NCBI RefSeq assembly: GCF_019977735.1
Contig: NZ_AP025018.1
Coordinates: 4,216,001 to 4,280,000 of the forward strand
Source: Calothrix sp. PCC 7716
GTDB taxonomy: Bacteria; Cyanobacteriota; Cyanobacteriia; Cyanobacteriales; Nostocaceae
Length of the DNA stretch: 64,000 nucleotides
Reading direction: 5' to 3'
A program made the position numbers and the translations under genes. Positions 1 through 9,530 of this stretch are shown in pieces; the stretch's first letter is position 1; every line of letters starts with the position of its first letter. The notes under the pieces were generated by a model, which saw only the letters and a program-made list of their open reading frames with translations, ran no database searches and was not told where the DNA came from.

Positions 1-10
1 ATATTTTTTT

Positions 11-50
11 ACCACAGAGACGCAAAGTACACGGAGTGAAGAGAATTTAA
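11..50. repeat. dispersed ACCACAGAGACGCAGAG-type repeat
   Basis: A degenerate copy of a short interspersed element seen at least seven more times here: 9491-9530, 10301-10337, 21704-21735, 29784-29820, 51632-51687, 52473-52510 and twice near 56640-56717. The core reads ACCACAGAGACGCAGAG. All copies are intergenic or at the very edge of reading frames. No function can be read from the sequence. Confidence 0.75.
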
Positions 51-128
51 CCACATAATCCGGAGGATTTCCCGCTTTCTTAGGCACGCTCGTACACAAA
101 GAAAAAATTATTAGGTATTAGCTGGCGC

Positions 129-497
129 CTATAATGAAGCAATTAAAACATCAATTAAAAAAGAATAATAGCGTCGAAGTGCAATATATGTAATAGCAAC
201 GCTTGCGGTAATTATATCTACCCCTATTTGAAATTTAAGTGACAGTGAAGAATGGTAACTACTCAACATCATCAAAACATGGGCGCCATGTCCTAGACCG
301 CAACTAAAAAATACGCACATAGTAGCCAGCGCAAGCGGAGCCTTCTGTTGCCCTCGTATAAATGGCAACAAAATCATCAGAGCAATTATAAAATAGCAAA
401 GCGAAATAACGCTATTTGCACCAATTAGCAGTCCATTCAACATTCGCAGTACCATAACTTTATATCGAAACACAAAAATTGCCGATATTTGCAGCAA
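129..497 (-). CDS. small multi-pass membrane protein, hypothetical
   Basis: A 122-residue frame with three or four hydrophobic segments, at about residues 18-45, 50-80 and 90-118. The first in-frame Met codons after a leader are at residues 15 and 19, so the true protein may be about 104 residues, starting in the MLNGLLIGAN region. The pattern of a TM segment, then CGLGHGAH, then another TM segment loosely recalls the ethylene-receptor-like membrane domain of cyanobacterial sensor kinases, where a Cys and a His lie in the second helix. There is no kinase or other output domain after it. That resemblance is an inference from pattern only; I do not recognise the gene with certainty. The neighbouring intergenic DNA is repeat-bearing and gives no functional context. 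Confidence 0.45.
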   Translation of the reverse strand: MLQISAIFVFRYKVMVLRMLNGLLIGANSVISLCYFIIALMILLPFIRGQQKAPLALATMCVFFSCGLGHGAHVLMMLSSYHSSLSLKFQIGVDIITASVAITYIALRRYYSFLIDVLIASL

Positions 498-733
498 TCC
501 TTAACAAGCTTATGATACCCATGAGTATAGTGCTTGTAACATTTGTGCTTACACTTTTATGCTAAAATATGCCCATTTTTGCCCGTAATACTCTATATAA
601 AGCAGTTGAACACGTTCGATAGGCGCCAATGAACGAGTCAAGATATTTTTGTTACAAGCCGTACATTTACTTAGATAATAGTGGGATGTTATTGTTATAA
701 AGGATACGAAAACTACTCAGCCTACAAGAGTAA

Positions 734-1357
734 ATGAAAGTTCATCGACTTCTTTTGATATTTATCCTTTTTTGTTTAGCTTTGATATGCGTTATCGCTT
801 TTGCTAACTTTCAAACACCGAATAATAAACGCTCTACATTGTGCCACAGTACTAAACTTCTGACTCAAATTGAAGTTAAAAACTACGATGCTAGTGGGGT
901 TAAGTTACGTGATGGCACATTTATTAGAAAAGTTTCCCTCGATAACAATAGAAAACTAAAAGTCATTATTTTTCCTAGAGCTATTTCTCCCCAAACTTGG
1001 CTAAAGATACCTCAATCATCGATTCAATATATCGGTAAAGGTGGCGATGACAGTTGGGAAGAATGGCTGCGTCCCGACTATTTTTATTTACTCCAAGTTC
1101 CTCCAAAAGCAACAGGTTTAGCTTTTGGAAGACTATGTTATCGCAATGGAGATGTTGAGGTTGAGGCTATTAAAAAATTGAAAAAAATTTATAAAGGAAA
1201 GATAAATATCAATGACAAAATAAATCTTTCAATTGAAGAGCCTATACTAACTATTAATCCATATAGCGTTATCGTCAATACTGGAAGTAATCGTCGAGAT
1301 GCCCTAGGTAGTGAAACAGAAGTATATTTTACAACACAAGACCTGAAGCTTGATTGA
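734..1357 (+). CDS. exported or membrane-anchored hypothetical protein
   Basis: A 207-residue protein starting at an ATG and opening with a strong hydrophobic segment at residues 5-25. That segment fits a signal anchor or uncleaved signal peptide, so the rest probably lies outside the cytoplasmic membrane. The remainder is soluble and rich in Lys, Ile and Asn, with single Cys residues near 37 and 133 that could pair. No catalytic motif or known domain is visible and I do not recognise a family. It is monocistronic, followed after 24 bp by the 3' end of a convergent acetyltransferase gene. Codon use looks like that of its neighbours, and the frame has few competing reading frames, which supports it being a real gene. 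Confidence 0.6.
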   Translation: MKVHRLLLIFILFCLALICVIAFANFQTPNNKRSTLCHSTKLLTQIEVKNYDASGVKLRDGTFIRKVSLDNNRKLKVIIFPRAISPQTWLKIPQSSIQYIGKGGDDSWEEWLRPDYFYLLQVPPKATGLAFGRLCYRNGDVEVEAIKKLKKIYKGKININDKINLSIEEPILTINPYSVIVNTGSNRRDALGSETEVYFTTQDLKLD

Positions 1358-1381
1358 ATATGAGTTTATTTAGACAAAGTG

Positions 1382-1819
1382 TTAAGCATTTAAAGACTTT
1401 GATGAGGAAAGCGACATCATTATAATGTCCGAGCGCTGGCGCCAACCTTGCTTCGACCAAAACGAAGATGCTGCATCGTTTTCGCTAAGTATAAATAAAT
1501 GACATTTATCAATACCTTGCTTTTGTAGCTGTGATAAGCATGATTGAACAAGTTTGGTGGCGATACCTTGCCTACGGTAATCTGGTAAAACAGCCAAATG
1601 GTTGAGATAACCTCGGCGCCCGTCATGACCACATAATACGGCGCCGACAATTTTACCATTGTGGCAAGCAATATAACTTAAACCTGGGTTACGGTGTAGA
1701 TAACGTTCGATATTTTCTCTAGAGTCAGCATCACGTAAACGTACACCTTGACTATTTTCCCAAAGAGTTATTACTTCTTCATAATCCGTAATTTTTAACT
1801 CTATTATTTCTACTTCCAT
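1382..1819 (-). CDS. GNAT family N-acetyltransferase (YpeA-like)
   Basis: A 145-residue single-domain GNAT acetyltransferase that would move an acetyl group from acetyl-CoA to an amine of an unidentified small molecule or protein. The signature is in the centre: a beta strand reading YLNHLAVLPDYRRQGIATKLV, whose R-R-Q-G-I-A segment is the pyrophosphate-binding loop, followed by an amphipathic helix and a C-terminal FWSKQGW motif typical of motif B. Overall length and motif spacing match the YpeA type of GNAT proteins. Substrate cannot be predicted. The gene sits alone, convergent with the exported hypothetical at 734-1357. The ATG start agrees with the beginning of the first beta strand. Confidence 0.85.
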   Translation of the reverse strand: MEVEIIELKITDYEEVITLWENSQGVRLRDADSRENIERYLHRNPGLSYIACHNGKIVGAVLCGHDGRRGYLNHLAVLPDYRRQGIATKLVQSCLSQLQKQGIDKCHLFILSENDAASSFWSKQGWRQRSDIIMMSLSSSKSLNA

Positions 1820-1934
1820 ATTTTATAACTTTAGCCATCCGAATAGTTGCCCTACTGTTAATTTCTTTACTGCTGATGTAACCATAGATATTATTTATAC
1901 GTATGTAATTCAGTATATTGATTATTCGTATAGC

Positions 1935-1985
1935 TGTGGAGACGTGATATATTCCCTGCGGGACACTGCGTGAACACGTCTCTAC
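1935..1985. repeat. palindromic dispersed repeat (GAGACGTGATAT type)
   Basis: An imperfect inverted repeat with outer arms TGTGGAGACGTG and CACGTCTCTACA. A related shorter copy lies at 31174-31201, where GAGATGTGATATATCACGTCTC is nearly a perfect palindrome. Both are intergenic, downstream or upstream of minus-strand genes, and could fold into hairpins in RNA. Confidence 0.6.
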
Positions 1986-2029
1986 ATTTAATGATGATAA
2001 AACATTTTTGGTATGTTCAGGCTCTGTTG

Positions 2030-5000
2030 CTAGGAGCATGGAATTTCAATTATAAATTTTGTTCCTTTTCCTGGTTGGGACTCACAATATAATTTACCGT
2101 TGTGTTTTTCAACTACTATTTGGTAACTTATAGACAGTCCTAAACCTGTACCTTTGCCTTCTGCTTTTGTGGTAAAGAATGCATTAAATAGTTTTTGTCT
2201 TACTTCTTCTGTCATTCCCATGCCGTTATCTGCTATGCTTATTGTTACCCAGCCGTTTTCTGTTGTTGTACTGATGGTAATTTGGTTAATAATATTTTGA
2301 TAGCTCTTACCTTGATTGGACTCTTCTAATGCGTCAATTCCATTTGCTATCAGGTTCATAAATACTTGATTGAGTTGCCCAGGAAAGCAGTCAACTGGTG
2401 GTAAGTCACTATAATTTTTTATTATTTCAATTGCTGGACGTTCGGGTTTAGCTTTTAGTCTATGAGATAATATCATTAAAGTTGCTTCGATACCCTCGTG
2501 AATATCAACCGCGCGCTTATCATCTCCGTCATTACGTGAGAAGTTACGCAGTGATTGCATTATTTCTTTAATACGTGTTGTGCCTAATTTCATTGAAGAA
2601 ATCATCTTGGGCAAATCTTCGAGAAGGTACTCTAAATCTATTGTCTCTATTTCTTCTTCAATTTCGCTTGGTGGTGATGGTAAGTGCTTTTGATATAAAG
2701 TCAGTAGGTGTACTAAGTCATCAACATACTGATTAACGTGAGCTAAATTTCCATTAATAAATCCTACAGGGTTATTGACTTCATGCGCTACACCTGCAAC
2801 CATTTGTCCTAGAGATGAAATTTTTTCTGTATGTACAAGTTGACTTTGGGTTTGCTGGAGTTTAAGTAGTGCTTGTTCTAAATCATTCGATTTTTCTTGC
2901 GCGCGATGGTAAAGACGAGCATTTTTAATTGCTATTGCTGCTTGAGATGTTAGAACTTTTAATAATTGTAACCGCGCGGGTGTAAAGGCATTATAGACTA
3001 AATTATTTTCTAGATAAAGTACACCAATTAGTTCACGCTGTGAGAAAATGGGTGTACATAGTATTGATTTGGGTGTCTGACTAATAATGTAAGGGTCATT
3101 TTGGCAAATTTTTTCAAGACTTGCATTATCTATTACTACAGCGTCTTGAATTCTTGCCACATAGTTAATTAAAGATATTGGTACATCTTTAGAAGTTTCA
3201 ACAGGTGTGGATACACGCTGACTTTGATTATTTTGAATTGCCTCAATATATAAACGATTATCTTGGGTTAAAATTAAACACCCTTTTTGGGCGCCAGCGT
3301 TTTCCAAAATAATGTGCAACAGGGTGCAAGGCAAATTTTCTAAGTTAATTTCGCTTTGGATAGCTTCGGATGCTTTGATAACAGTAGCAAAATCTAACAA
3401 ATCACTATGACTAGATGTACTATTCGCTGTTTGAGTTTTTGCTGATATAGTATTGATTGTCGAATTAATATTTACTAGTTCTTGGCTGTAAGTAATTGTA
3501 ATTAAATCTGAATAACGTTTTTCCAAATCGTTGACTTTGGCGTTTGCTCCCCATTGCGTATAGTAGTAATGAGCCTCACTCATGTATACTTTAGCAATTT
3601 TCTTCTTACCTAAAGACATATAGAATTTAGCCGCAAGTTCGTTAGCAAGTGCAACTTCTTGAATATAACCATTTGAACCTGCTCCCTGAATTGCTAAATC
3701 ATACAAATCCATTGCTTGCTGAATTTGTCCTAATACCCGAAATTTTTCTGCTTCTACTAATTGAAACTTGTGTAAATAATTCATCGGCGCATAATGTGCC
3801 CATTCTTGCATTTTTGCTTGATTGGCGCCAACTATTTTTAAGTATTGATTTTGCTGTGCGGCATTGACGGAATTATAGACTGCTAAATATGAAAGCGAAG
3901 AGTAAAGATAAAATTGAGCAATATCTATTGCAGATGCAGCAGCTAAATAATTGACTGATTTATCTATATTTTCAGTAGCTCGATTGTACTCCTCAAAAAG
4001 ATAACTCAAAGTCAGCTTGTACAGATGCAAAGTTACAAGCGAAAATCCATCTTTAATGTTACGGTAATCAACTAATGATTTCTCTTCATTATACACGTCA
4101 CCGATTAAACAAGATGGGTTATTACTCTCTTGCATCAAATTAATTACCATCTGCTCTAGCATTTCAATGTGATTTAAAGAAAGCTGCTGTTTATTTTTTT
4201 TAATTTCCGCTTTTAAAATCGAAATTTTGTATATTACCTCATTAAGTGGCTTACCTATTAAAACTTCGGTACGACATTCATAAACATAATTCCAGGCGCC
4301 GTATTCAAAGTCTCCAACTAATAAAGCTTTTTGTCCTCCAAGGTTAAACAATGCTACACTCTCATTAAAATGAGATTTCCAATGTGTCGTAAAAGTCGCT
4401 GTAATAAATAGAGTTTTAGGAGCATAGGTCTTGTCAGCTAAACTATTCAATAAATTTAACGCTAAATTTCCAAGCTCATAAGTTGATTCAATATCATTTA
4501 GAACAGCATTAATAATACAACCATACTGACTATATATAACTGGCGATAAAGGTGTATTGCCATCTTGCATTGACAATTTCACCATCGCTAAAGTAGTAAG
4601 CATATATAATGGCTGATTCAGAAAATAAGCTGTTGAACTAATTGCGTCTAATATTTGTAAAATTGCTAATGATTTAGAATTAGTCATTAATGGTAAGTCA
4701 ATCAGTGAAGCAATTCCTGATTTTGAAACCAACAAAATTGTCTCTGTTAATGCTTGCTGAATGTCAGCTTCAGTTGGTGAGTTAGGAAAAAGCATTCCCA
4801 ACAATTCCAAAATTTCTAATCCGATAGCGATTGATTTGGGCAGTTGTTTCTGAGCAATACAGGCAAGGATGTAAAAATAATAAACTTTGACTTGATCAAG
4901 TGTTGTTTGAGCATTTTGTTTAAGAGTTTCACCAAATAGTTGCATTTGCTCAAATTCACGACAAAAATATGCAGCTTCGGTTGCTTTTTCATGCAATGTC

Positions 5001-7396
5001 AAAGTTAAATCGTAGTTAATTTGCCAACTATCAATTGGCAACAACGATAAACCAGTACGGCAATATTTTAATGCTGCATCATACGCTGCTGATGCTTTGG
5101 CTTTTTGCGCTGCGATTAAATTAAGTCTTGCTAGCTTTGTTTTTTCAGATGATTCTAGAATTAAATCAATACCCATGTTCAAATGATTAAGAATATTGAA
5201 AATGTTGGCTTCTAGTTCTTCTGTTGATGAAACTATGGAACACTTTTGCAACAGCAGTTTTCCAATTTTAGCGTGAGTCGCTTGTTTTTGTTCTTCTATA
5301 ATTAGCGCATAAGCTGCTTGCTGTACCCGGTCATGTAAGAAACTATATTCAATATTTTTACCTTGAATAACTTCTACTATTTCTTGGGCGCCAAATACCT
5401 GTGGCAAACGGTAATTATTTCCTACTGGTACAATTAAACCGACAGTGAGCGCTGACCATAAATCCTCAGCAACTGATGAGTATGACTGCTGTGCGATTGT
5501 AGTTAAGGTTTCTAAATCGAACTTGTTACCAATACACGCAGCTAATTGTAATATCTTTTGTGTTGGCGCCGCAAGTTTATGAATTTTATTAATCATCAAC
5601 TCAACAACGTTATCTGTTACACCTTGTTTATGAATTTTCTCTAAATCCCACTGCCATAGGGTCTCAAACCATAGCAACCCCAAATCATATAACGACTTGA
5701 GTAACTGCGTTAAGAAAAAAGGGTTTCCTTGGGTTTTCTCAAATAACAAACTAGCTAAAGACGTAACATTTTTTAATGGTGCCCGCAACGTATCTGCTAC
5801 TAGTTGTGTAACATCATCAACGAAGAGTGGTTTTAGCTGAATATCACTAATTTTTGCCCCAGTTTGACGAATTACTTCTACCGTTTGCATAAAAGGATGG
5901 GTAGAACTTACTTCGTTATCACGATAAGCAGCAATAACAAGGCAATAGCAATTTGTCGAATCACTCATAAATGTTTGTAATGCTTGCAGTGAAGCTATAT
6001 CAGCCCATTGCAAATCATCCATAAATAATACAACTGGATGATTATAACTTTGAAAAACTTGAGAAAACTGTTGGAATGTTCGATTTAGACGGTTAGCTGT
6101 TTCTATTGCCCCTAATTCTACTACAGGTGGTTGGGCGCCTATAATTAGCTCCAGTTCTGGAATAATATTAATGATAAGTTGAGCGTTGGCGCCTAATGCA
6201 GCAGTAAACTTTTGTCTCCAATACTGTAAATGCTCCTCACTTTCGGTCAAAAGTTGACGTATTAAATCTCGATGAGCTTGTATTGAAGCAGCAAGAGGAA
6301 TATTACGCTGAAATTGGTCGAACTTTCCACTGGCAAAATATCCTTTGCGACGAGTTAACCCTCGGAGAATTTCGTTAATTAATGCAGTTTTGCCAATTCC
6401 AGAATAACCACCCACCAGTACAAGCTCAAAACCACCATTACTTACCCGTTCAAAAGCTTCGAGCAAAATTTCTACCTGCTTTTCTCGTCCGTAGAGTTTT
6501 TGAGAAATAAGCAGTTGAGAAGCTTTATCGTATTCTCCTGGTGTAAAAGAAGCAATTTTACCTTGTTTCAACTCCAATAAACACTGCTGTAAATCAGCCA
6601 AAAGCCCTTCAGCGCTTTGATAGCGGTCTTCAGCATTTTTTTCCATCAGTTTATTCACAATTTCTACCAAAACTGTCGGAACTTCTAAATTTAATTCCTG
6701 AATTGGAGTTGGTTGTTTAGCAAGATGGCAATGTATTAATTCCAAGGGATCATTGCTAATAAAAGGCAAGTCACCTGTGATAATTTCATAAAAAGTTACA
6801 CCTAAAGAGTAAAAATCACTACGAAAATCTACTGAGCGATTCATTCTACCTGTTTGCTCAGGAGGCGCATATGCAAGCGTTCCCTCTAATTGGTTTGGGT
6901 TTGTCAAACATGCTGTTTCTTGACCCAGACGACTCGCAATACTAAAGTCTGTTAGTTTTACTTGCCCCGTTTGGGGATTAATAATGATATTGGCAGGTTT
7001 AATATCTTTGTGAATAATTTGGTTTTTGTGTAGCGATACTAGTCCTTGCACTAACTGCACAGCAATGTTGAGAAAGATAATCAAAGATATTTTTTCTGAC
7101 TTGTATGAAGTTAAAAATTCCTTAAGAGAAATACCACCAAAGTCTTCTGCGACTAGAATTAAACGGTTTTGGTACGTTTCTAATCCGTAAACTTTGACAA
7201 CTCCCTCTAATTCAAGATTTTCGGTAACTTTATATTCGTGCTTGAGGCGAGTAATTTGCTCTAAACTAGGATATTCTGCTTTCAAAACTTTAAGGATAAC
7301 TAGCTGTTGAGTAGATACACCTCGGTATATGACAGTGTTTAAACCTTCACGGACTACTTCGGTAATTTCATAACCAGGAATTGCTATGGGCAGCAT
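2030..7396 (-). CDS. Ser/Thr kinase - AAA/TPR-like ATPase - GAF - histidine kinase fusion
   Basis: A giant signalling protein of about 1788 residues of the trifunctional kind common in filamentous cyanobacteria. Numbered from the upstream TTG at 7417, the kinase domain spans 15-285: a VILK lysine near 43, catalytic HKDIKPAN at 136-143, and DFS at 157-159 instead of DFG. An AAA-type ATPase follows, with Walker A GGYSGIGKT near 340, then a long helical TPR-like region to about 1290. A GAF domain covers about 1330-1480, then a coiled linker, HisKA with GVAHEVNNP near 1542, and a HATPase domain with DNGMGM and GTGLGL motifs. I prefer the ATG at 7394-7396, which has AGGTGA upstream, over the TTG at 7417. 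No receiver domain is present, so partner regulators are elsewhere. It probably integrates ligand or redox signals through GAF. It is divergent from the P450 gene. Confidence 0.9.
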   Translation of the reverse strand: MLPIAIPGYEITEVVREGLNTVIYRGVSTQQLVILKVLKAEYPSLEQITRLKHEYKVTENLELEGVVKVYGLETYQNRLILVAEDFGGISLKEFLTSYKSEKISLIIFLNIAVQLVQGLVSLHKNQIIHKDIKPANIIINPQTGQVKLTDFSIASRLGQETACLTNPNQLEGTLAYAPPEQTGRMNRSVDFRSDFYSLGVTFYEIITGDLPFISNDPLELIHCHLAKQPTPIQELNLEVPTVLVEIVNKLMEKNAEDRYQSAEGLLADLQQCLLELKQGKIASFTPGEYDKASQLLISQKLYGREKQVEILLEAFERVSNGGFELVLVGGYSGIGKTALINEILRGLTRRKGYFASGKFDQFQRNIPLAASIQAHRDLIRQLLTESEEHLQYWRQKFTAALGANAQLIINIIPELELIIGAQPPVVELGAIETANRLNRTFQQFSQVFQSYNHPVVLFMDDLQWADIASLQALQTFMSDSTNCYCLVIAAYRDNEVSSTHPFMQTVEVIRQTGAKISDIQLKPLFVDDVTQLVADTLRAPLKNVTSLASLLFEKTQGNPFFLTQLLKSLYDLGLLWFETLWQWDLEKIHKQGVTDNVVELMINKIHKLAAPTQKILQLAACIGNKFDLETLTTIAQQSYSSVAEDLWSALTVGLIVPVGNNYRLPQVFGAQEIVEVIQGKNIEYSFLHDRVQQAAYALIIEEQKQATHAKIGKLLLQKCSIVSSTEELEANIFNILNHLNMGIDLILESSEKTKLARLNLIAAQKAKASAAYDAALKYCRTGLSLLPIDSWQINYDLTLTLHEKATEAAYFCREFEQMQLFGETLKQNAQTTLDQVKVYYFYILACIAQKQLPKSIAIGLEILELLGMLFPNSPTEADIQQALTETILLVSKSGIASLIDLPLMTNSKSLAILQILDAISSTAYFLNQPLYMLTTLAMVKLSMQDGNTPLSPVIYSQYGCIINAVLNDIESTYELGNLALNLLNSLADKTYAPKTLFITATFTTHWKSHFNESVALFNLGGQKALLVGDFEYGAWNYVYECRTEVLIGKPLNEVIYKISILKAEIKKNKQQLSLNHIEMLEQMVINLMQESNNPSCLIGDVYNEEKSLVDYRNIKDGFSLVTLHLYKLTLSYLFEEYNRATENIDKSVNYLAAASAIDIAQFYLYSSLSYLAVYNSVNAAQQNQYLKIVGANQAKMQEWAHYAPMNYLHKFQLVEAEKFRVLGQIQQAMDLYDLAIQGAGSNGYIQEVALANELAAKFYMSLGKKKIAKVYMSEAHYYYTQWGANAKVNDLEKRYSDLITITYSQELVNINSTINTISAKTQTANSTSSHSDLLDFATVIKASEAIQSEINLENLPCTLLHIILENAGAQKGCLILTQDNRLYIEAIQNNQSQRVSTPVETSKDVPISLINYVARIQDAVVIDNASLEKICQNDPYIISQTPKSILCTPIFSQRELIGVLYLENNLVYNAFTPARLQLLKVLTSQAAIAIKNARLYHRAQEKSNDLEQALLKLQQTQSQLVHTEKISSLGQMVAGVAHEVNNPVGFINGNLAHVNQYVDDLVHLLTLYQKHLPSPPSEIEEEIETIDLEYLLEDLPKMISSMKLGTTRIKEIMQSLRNFSRNDGDDKRAVDIHEGIEATLMILSHRLKAKPERPAIEIIKNYSDLPPVDCFPGQLNQVFMNLIANGIDALEESNQGKSYQNIINQITISTTTENGWVTISIADNGMGMTEEVRQKLFNAFFTTKAEGKGTGLGLSISYQIVVEKHNGKLYCESQPGKGTKFIIEIPCS

Positions 7397-7475
7397 AATT
7401 TCACCTGAGACTTGCAAAATAATTCTTTACACTATAGAATTCCCAAAAAGTGAGTGAAAGTTATCAGTATTTTCA

Positions 7476-7496
7476 ACATTTTTTATGTAAAAATGT
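7476..7496. promoter_or_regulatory. perfect 8-bp inverted repeat in divergent promoter region
   Basis: Arms ACATTTTT and AAAAATGT are separated by five bases (TATGT). The repeat lies in the 96-144 bp between the divergent kinase and P450 starts, 45 bp before the P450 ATG. Position and symmetry suit an operator for a dimeric regulator, but AT-rich DNA yields such repeats by chance. Confidence 0.35.
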
Positions 7497-7540
7497 AAAA
7501 CATTTAGATTCTCTTGTTATTTAAACCACAACCTCAAAAC

Positions 7541-8764
7541 ATGCAGGCGCCTAATATCCTCTCAGCAGAGTTTGAAAAATCTCCCTACCAATTGTATGAA
7601 AATATACGTGAAAATTATCCGTTATTTTTTCATGAAGCTACCAACAGCTATGTAGTTAGTCGTTACGAAGATGTAGAACGCGCGTTTAAAGACCCTGCAT
7701 TTTCAAGTCGTCATGCAGAAGCGCAGTTTGAACCAGTGTATGGTCGAACGATGGTACAAATGGATGGCAGAGAACATGCAACAAATCGTAATTTAGTGAT
7801 ACAAGCACTTGGCAGTTACAAGTTAAACGAAAAGTTTTTGCCACTCATTAAAGAAAATGCTAGAGAACTGCTGAGTAAATTTAGCAGCAGAGGAGAAGTG
7901 GAATTAGTTGAAGAGTTCACTAGTATTTATCCTCTCAACGTTATCAGAACTATACTTGGCTTACCGAAGCAAGATATGCCATTCCTAAAGAAATGGTGTA
8001 TAGATATCAGCAATTTTCTTTCCAATTTATCACAAAATCCAGAAGTAACTGCGGCTGGTTTACAATCTAGTAAAGAGTTTCAAGCTTACTTGGCGCCAAT
8101 TATTAAGCGAAAACAGCAAAATTCAGAAGATGATTTACTATCTAGCTTATGTATAGCTGAAATAGACGGTATCAAGTTAACTGATGACGAAATTACATCG
8201 CTGGCAATGCTATTGTTTGGAGCTGGTGGAGAAACGACAGATAAAGCACTAGCTTTAATGTTTAGAAATTTGATTGTACACCGAGAACAGTTACAGCAAG
8301 TTCTTGCAGACCGCAGTCTAGTTGAGAGAGCTTTTACAGAAACGTTACGCTATTCACCTCCTATACAGTGGTTAATGCGTTTGACGCTTGAAGATGTAAA
8401 AATGACAGGTGGCACTATTCCTGCAAATTCAATGGTTATCGGATTAATCGCTGCTGCTAATCGCGACCCTCGCAAATATTCTGAGCCTGATAATTTTAAC
8501 ATTTTTAGGCAAGATTTAGATGTGAATCGCGCATTTTCGGGCGCCGCAAATCATCTCGCTTTTGGTGGAGGGAAACATTTTTGTATTGGTACAAAATTAG
8601 CAAGAGAAGAAGTCATTATTGCGACAAATTTTTTATTAGATAGTATGCAAAATATGCAGTTTGTCAATGGTGAGTTACCTGAAGAATATGGATTTTTTGC
8701 TCGTGGACTAAAAAAGTTATCCATTAAATTTTCCTCCGTGCGTGGCGATAGTTTTATTGATTAA
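7541..8764 (+). CDS. cytochrome P450
   Basis: A soluble bacterial P450 of 407 residues from the ATG at 7541; a TTG nine codons upstream (7514) is the alternative start. The family inserts one oxygen atom from O2 into an organic substrate using electrons from ferredoxin. Visible marks are the oxygen-activating I-helix GAGGETTD, the K-helix ExxR as ETLRYSPP, the NRDPRKYSEPDNFN region, and the haem loop FGGGKHFCIG with its axial Cys at residue 348. There is no membrane anchor and no fused reductase, so the redox partner must be encoded elsewhere. The substrate is unknown; class CYP107/110-like bacterial enzymes have this layout. It overlaps the 3' end of the convergent livF-type gene by 4 bp and no biosynthetic genes flank it. 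Confidence 0.9.
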   Translation: MQAPNILSAEFEKSPYQLYENIRENYPLFFHEATNSYVVSRYEDVERAFKDPAFSSRHAEAQFEPVYGRTMVQMDGREHATNRNLVIQALGSYKLNEKFLPLIKENARELLSKFSSRGEVELVEEFTSIYPLNVIRTILGLPKQDMPFLKKWCIDISNFLSNLSQNPEVTAAGLQSSKEFQAYLAPIIKRKQQNSEDDLLSSLCIAEIDGIKLTDDEITSLAMLLFGAGGETTDKALALMFRNLIVHREQLQQVLADRSLVERAFTETLRYSPPIQWLMRLTLEDVKMTGGTIPANSMVIGLIAAANRDPRKYSEPDNFNIFRQDLDVNRAFSGAANHLAFGGGKHFCIGTKLAREEVIIATNFLLDSMQNMQFVNGELPEEYGFFARGLKKLSIKFSSVRGDSFID

Positions 8765-9477
8765 CCTAAATAAGCTTTCATTACACGCTCGTCTGTAATT
8801 AATTCGGATGCGGCGCCTGTTAATGTTATACTTCCTGCTTCTAATACATATCCTCTATCGGCTATTTGTAATGCTAAGTTAGCGTTTTGTTCTACTAGTA
8901 ATATAGTTACACCTGTGTTACGTAAATTTTGAATTATTGTAAATATTTCTTTGACTATTGCAGGCGCCAGTCCTAAGCTCGGTTCGTCGAGTAGTAATAG
9001 TTTGGGTCTACTCATTAATGCGCGCGCGATGGCTAACATTTGCTGTTCTCCTCCGCTGAGGGTTCCTGCTAGTTGGTTACGACGTTCTGCTAGTCGAGGA
9101 AATAGTTCAAATTGGTGTTTTATATCGGCTTGGATGGTGGTTTTGTCGTTGTGGATGAAGGCGCCTAGCATTAGGTTATCGTATACGGTTTGTTTGGCGA
9201 GGACTCGTCTTCCTTCGGGTGAGTGGGCTATTCCTAATTTTACAATTTCGTGGGGTGGACGTTTTATTATGTTTCGTCCTGAGTATAGTATTTCACCGCT
9301 TTTTATGTTGATGATTTTGGATATGGCTCGCAGAGTGGTTGTTTTTCCTGCTCCGTTGGCGCCTATTAGAGTGACTACTTCTCCGGTGTTTATGTGTAAG
9401 TTGATGTTTTTTAGGGCTTGGATGCCGGAGTAGTTTACGCTGAGGTCTTTTGTTTCTAAGATTGTTATGGTGTTCAT
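8761..9477 (-). CDS. branched-chain/neutral amino-acid ABC transporter ATPase (LivF-type)
   Basis: A 238-residue ATPase that powers amino-acid import from the cytoplasmic face of the membrane. Walker A is GANGAGKTTTLR near residues 38-49, the ABC signature is LSGGEQQMLAIARAL, and Walker B is LLLLDEPSLGLAP, followed by the switch His region in LLVEQNANLAL. The short C-terminal end without extra helices fits LivF rather than LivG. It is the last gene of a five-gene minus-strand operon with order binding protein, LivH, LivM, LivG, LivF. A dispersed repeat separates it from LivG by about 50 bp. In Nostoc the homologous systems are the Nat-I/Nat-II importers; which one this is cannot be settled from sequence alone. 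Confidence 0.92.
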   Translation of the reverse strand: MNTITILETKDLSVNYSGIQALKNINLHINTGEVVTLIGANGAGKTTTLRAISKIINIKSGEILYSGRNIIKRPPHEIVKLGIAHSPEGRRVLAKQTVYDNLMLGAFIHNDKTTIQADIKHQFELFPRLAERRNQLAGTLSGGEQQMLAIARALMSRPKLLLLDEPSLGLAPAIVKEIFTIIQNLRNTGVTILLVEQNANLALQIADRGYVLEAGSITLTGAASELITDERVMKAYLG

Positions 9478-9490
9478 ATGTTTTTTCTTT

Positions 9491-9530
9491 TTACCACAGA
9501 GGCACAGAGGGCGCAGAGGAAGAGAGGGTT
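9491..9530. repeat. dispersed ACCACAGAG-type repeat between livG and livF
   Basis: A copy of the interspersed element, with core TTACCACAGAGGCACAGAGG, fills the gap between two genes of the transporter operon. The inverted copy at 10301-10337 sits before livG. The two are in opposite orientation and could pair in the operon mRNA. Confidence 0.7.

Noticed and set aside
1779-2039. 86-codon minus-strand frame after the large kinase gene
   Set aside because: Much of it translates the dispersed palindrome at 1935-1985, and it overlaps the start of the GNAT gene.
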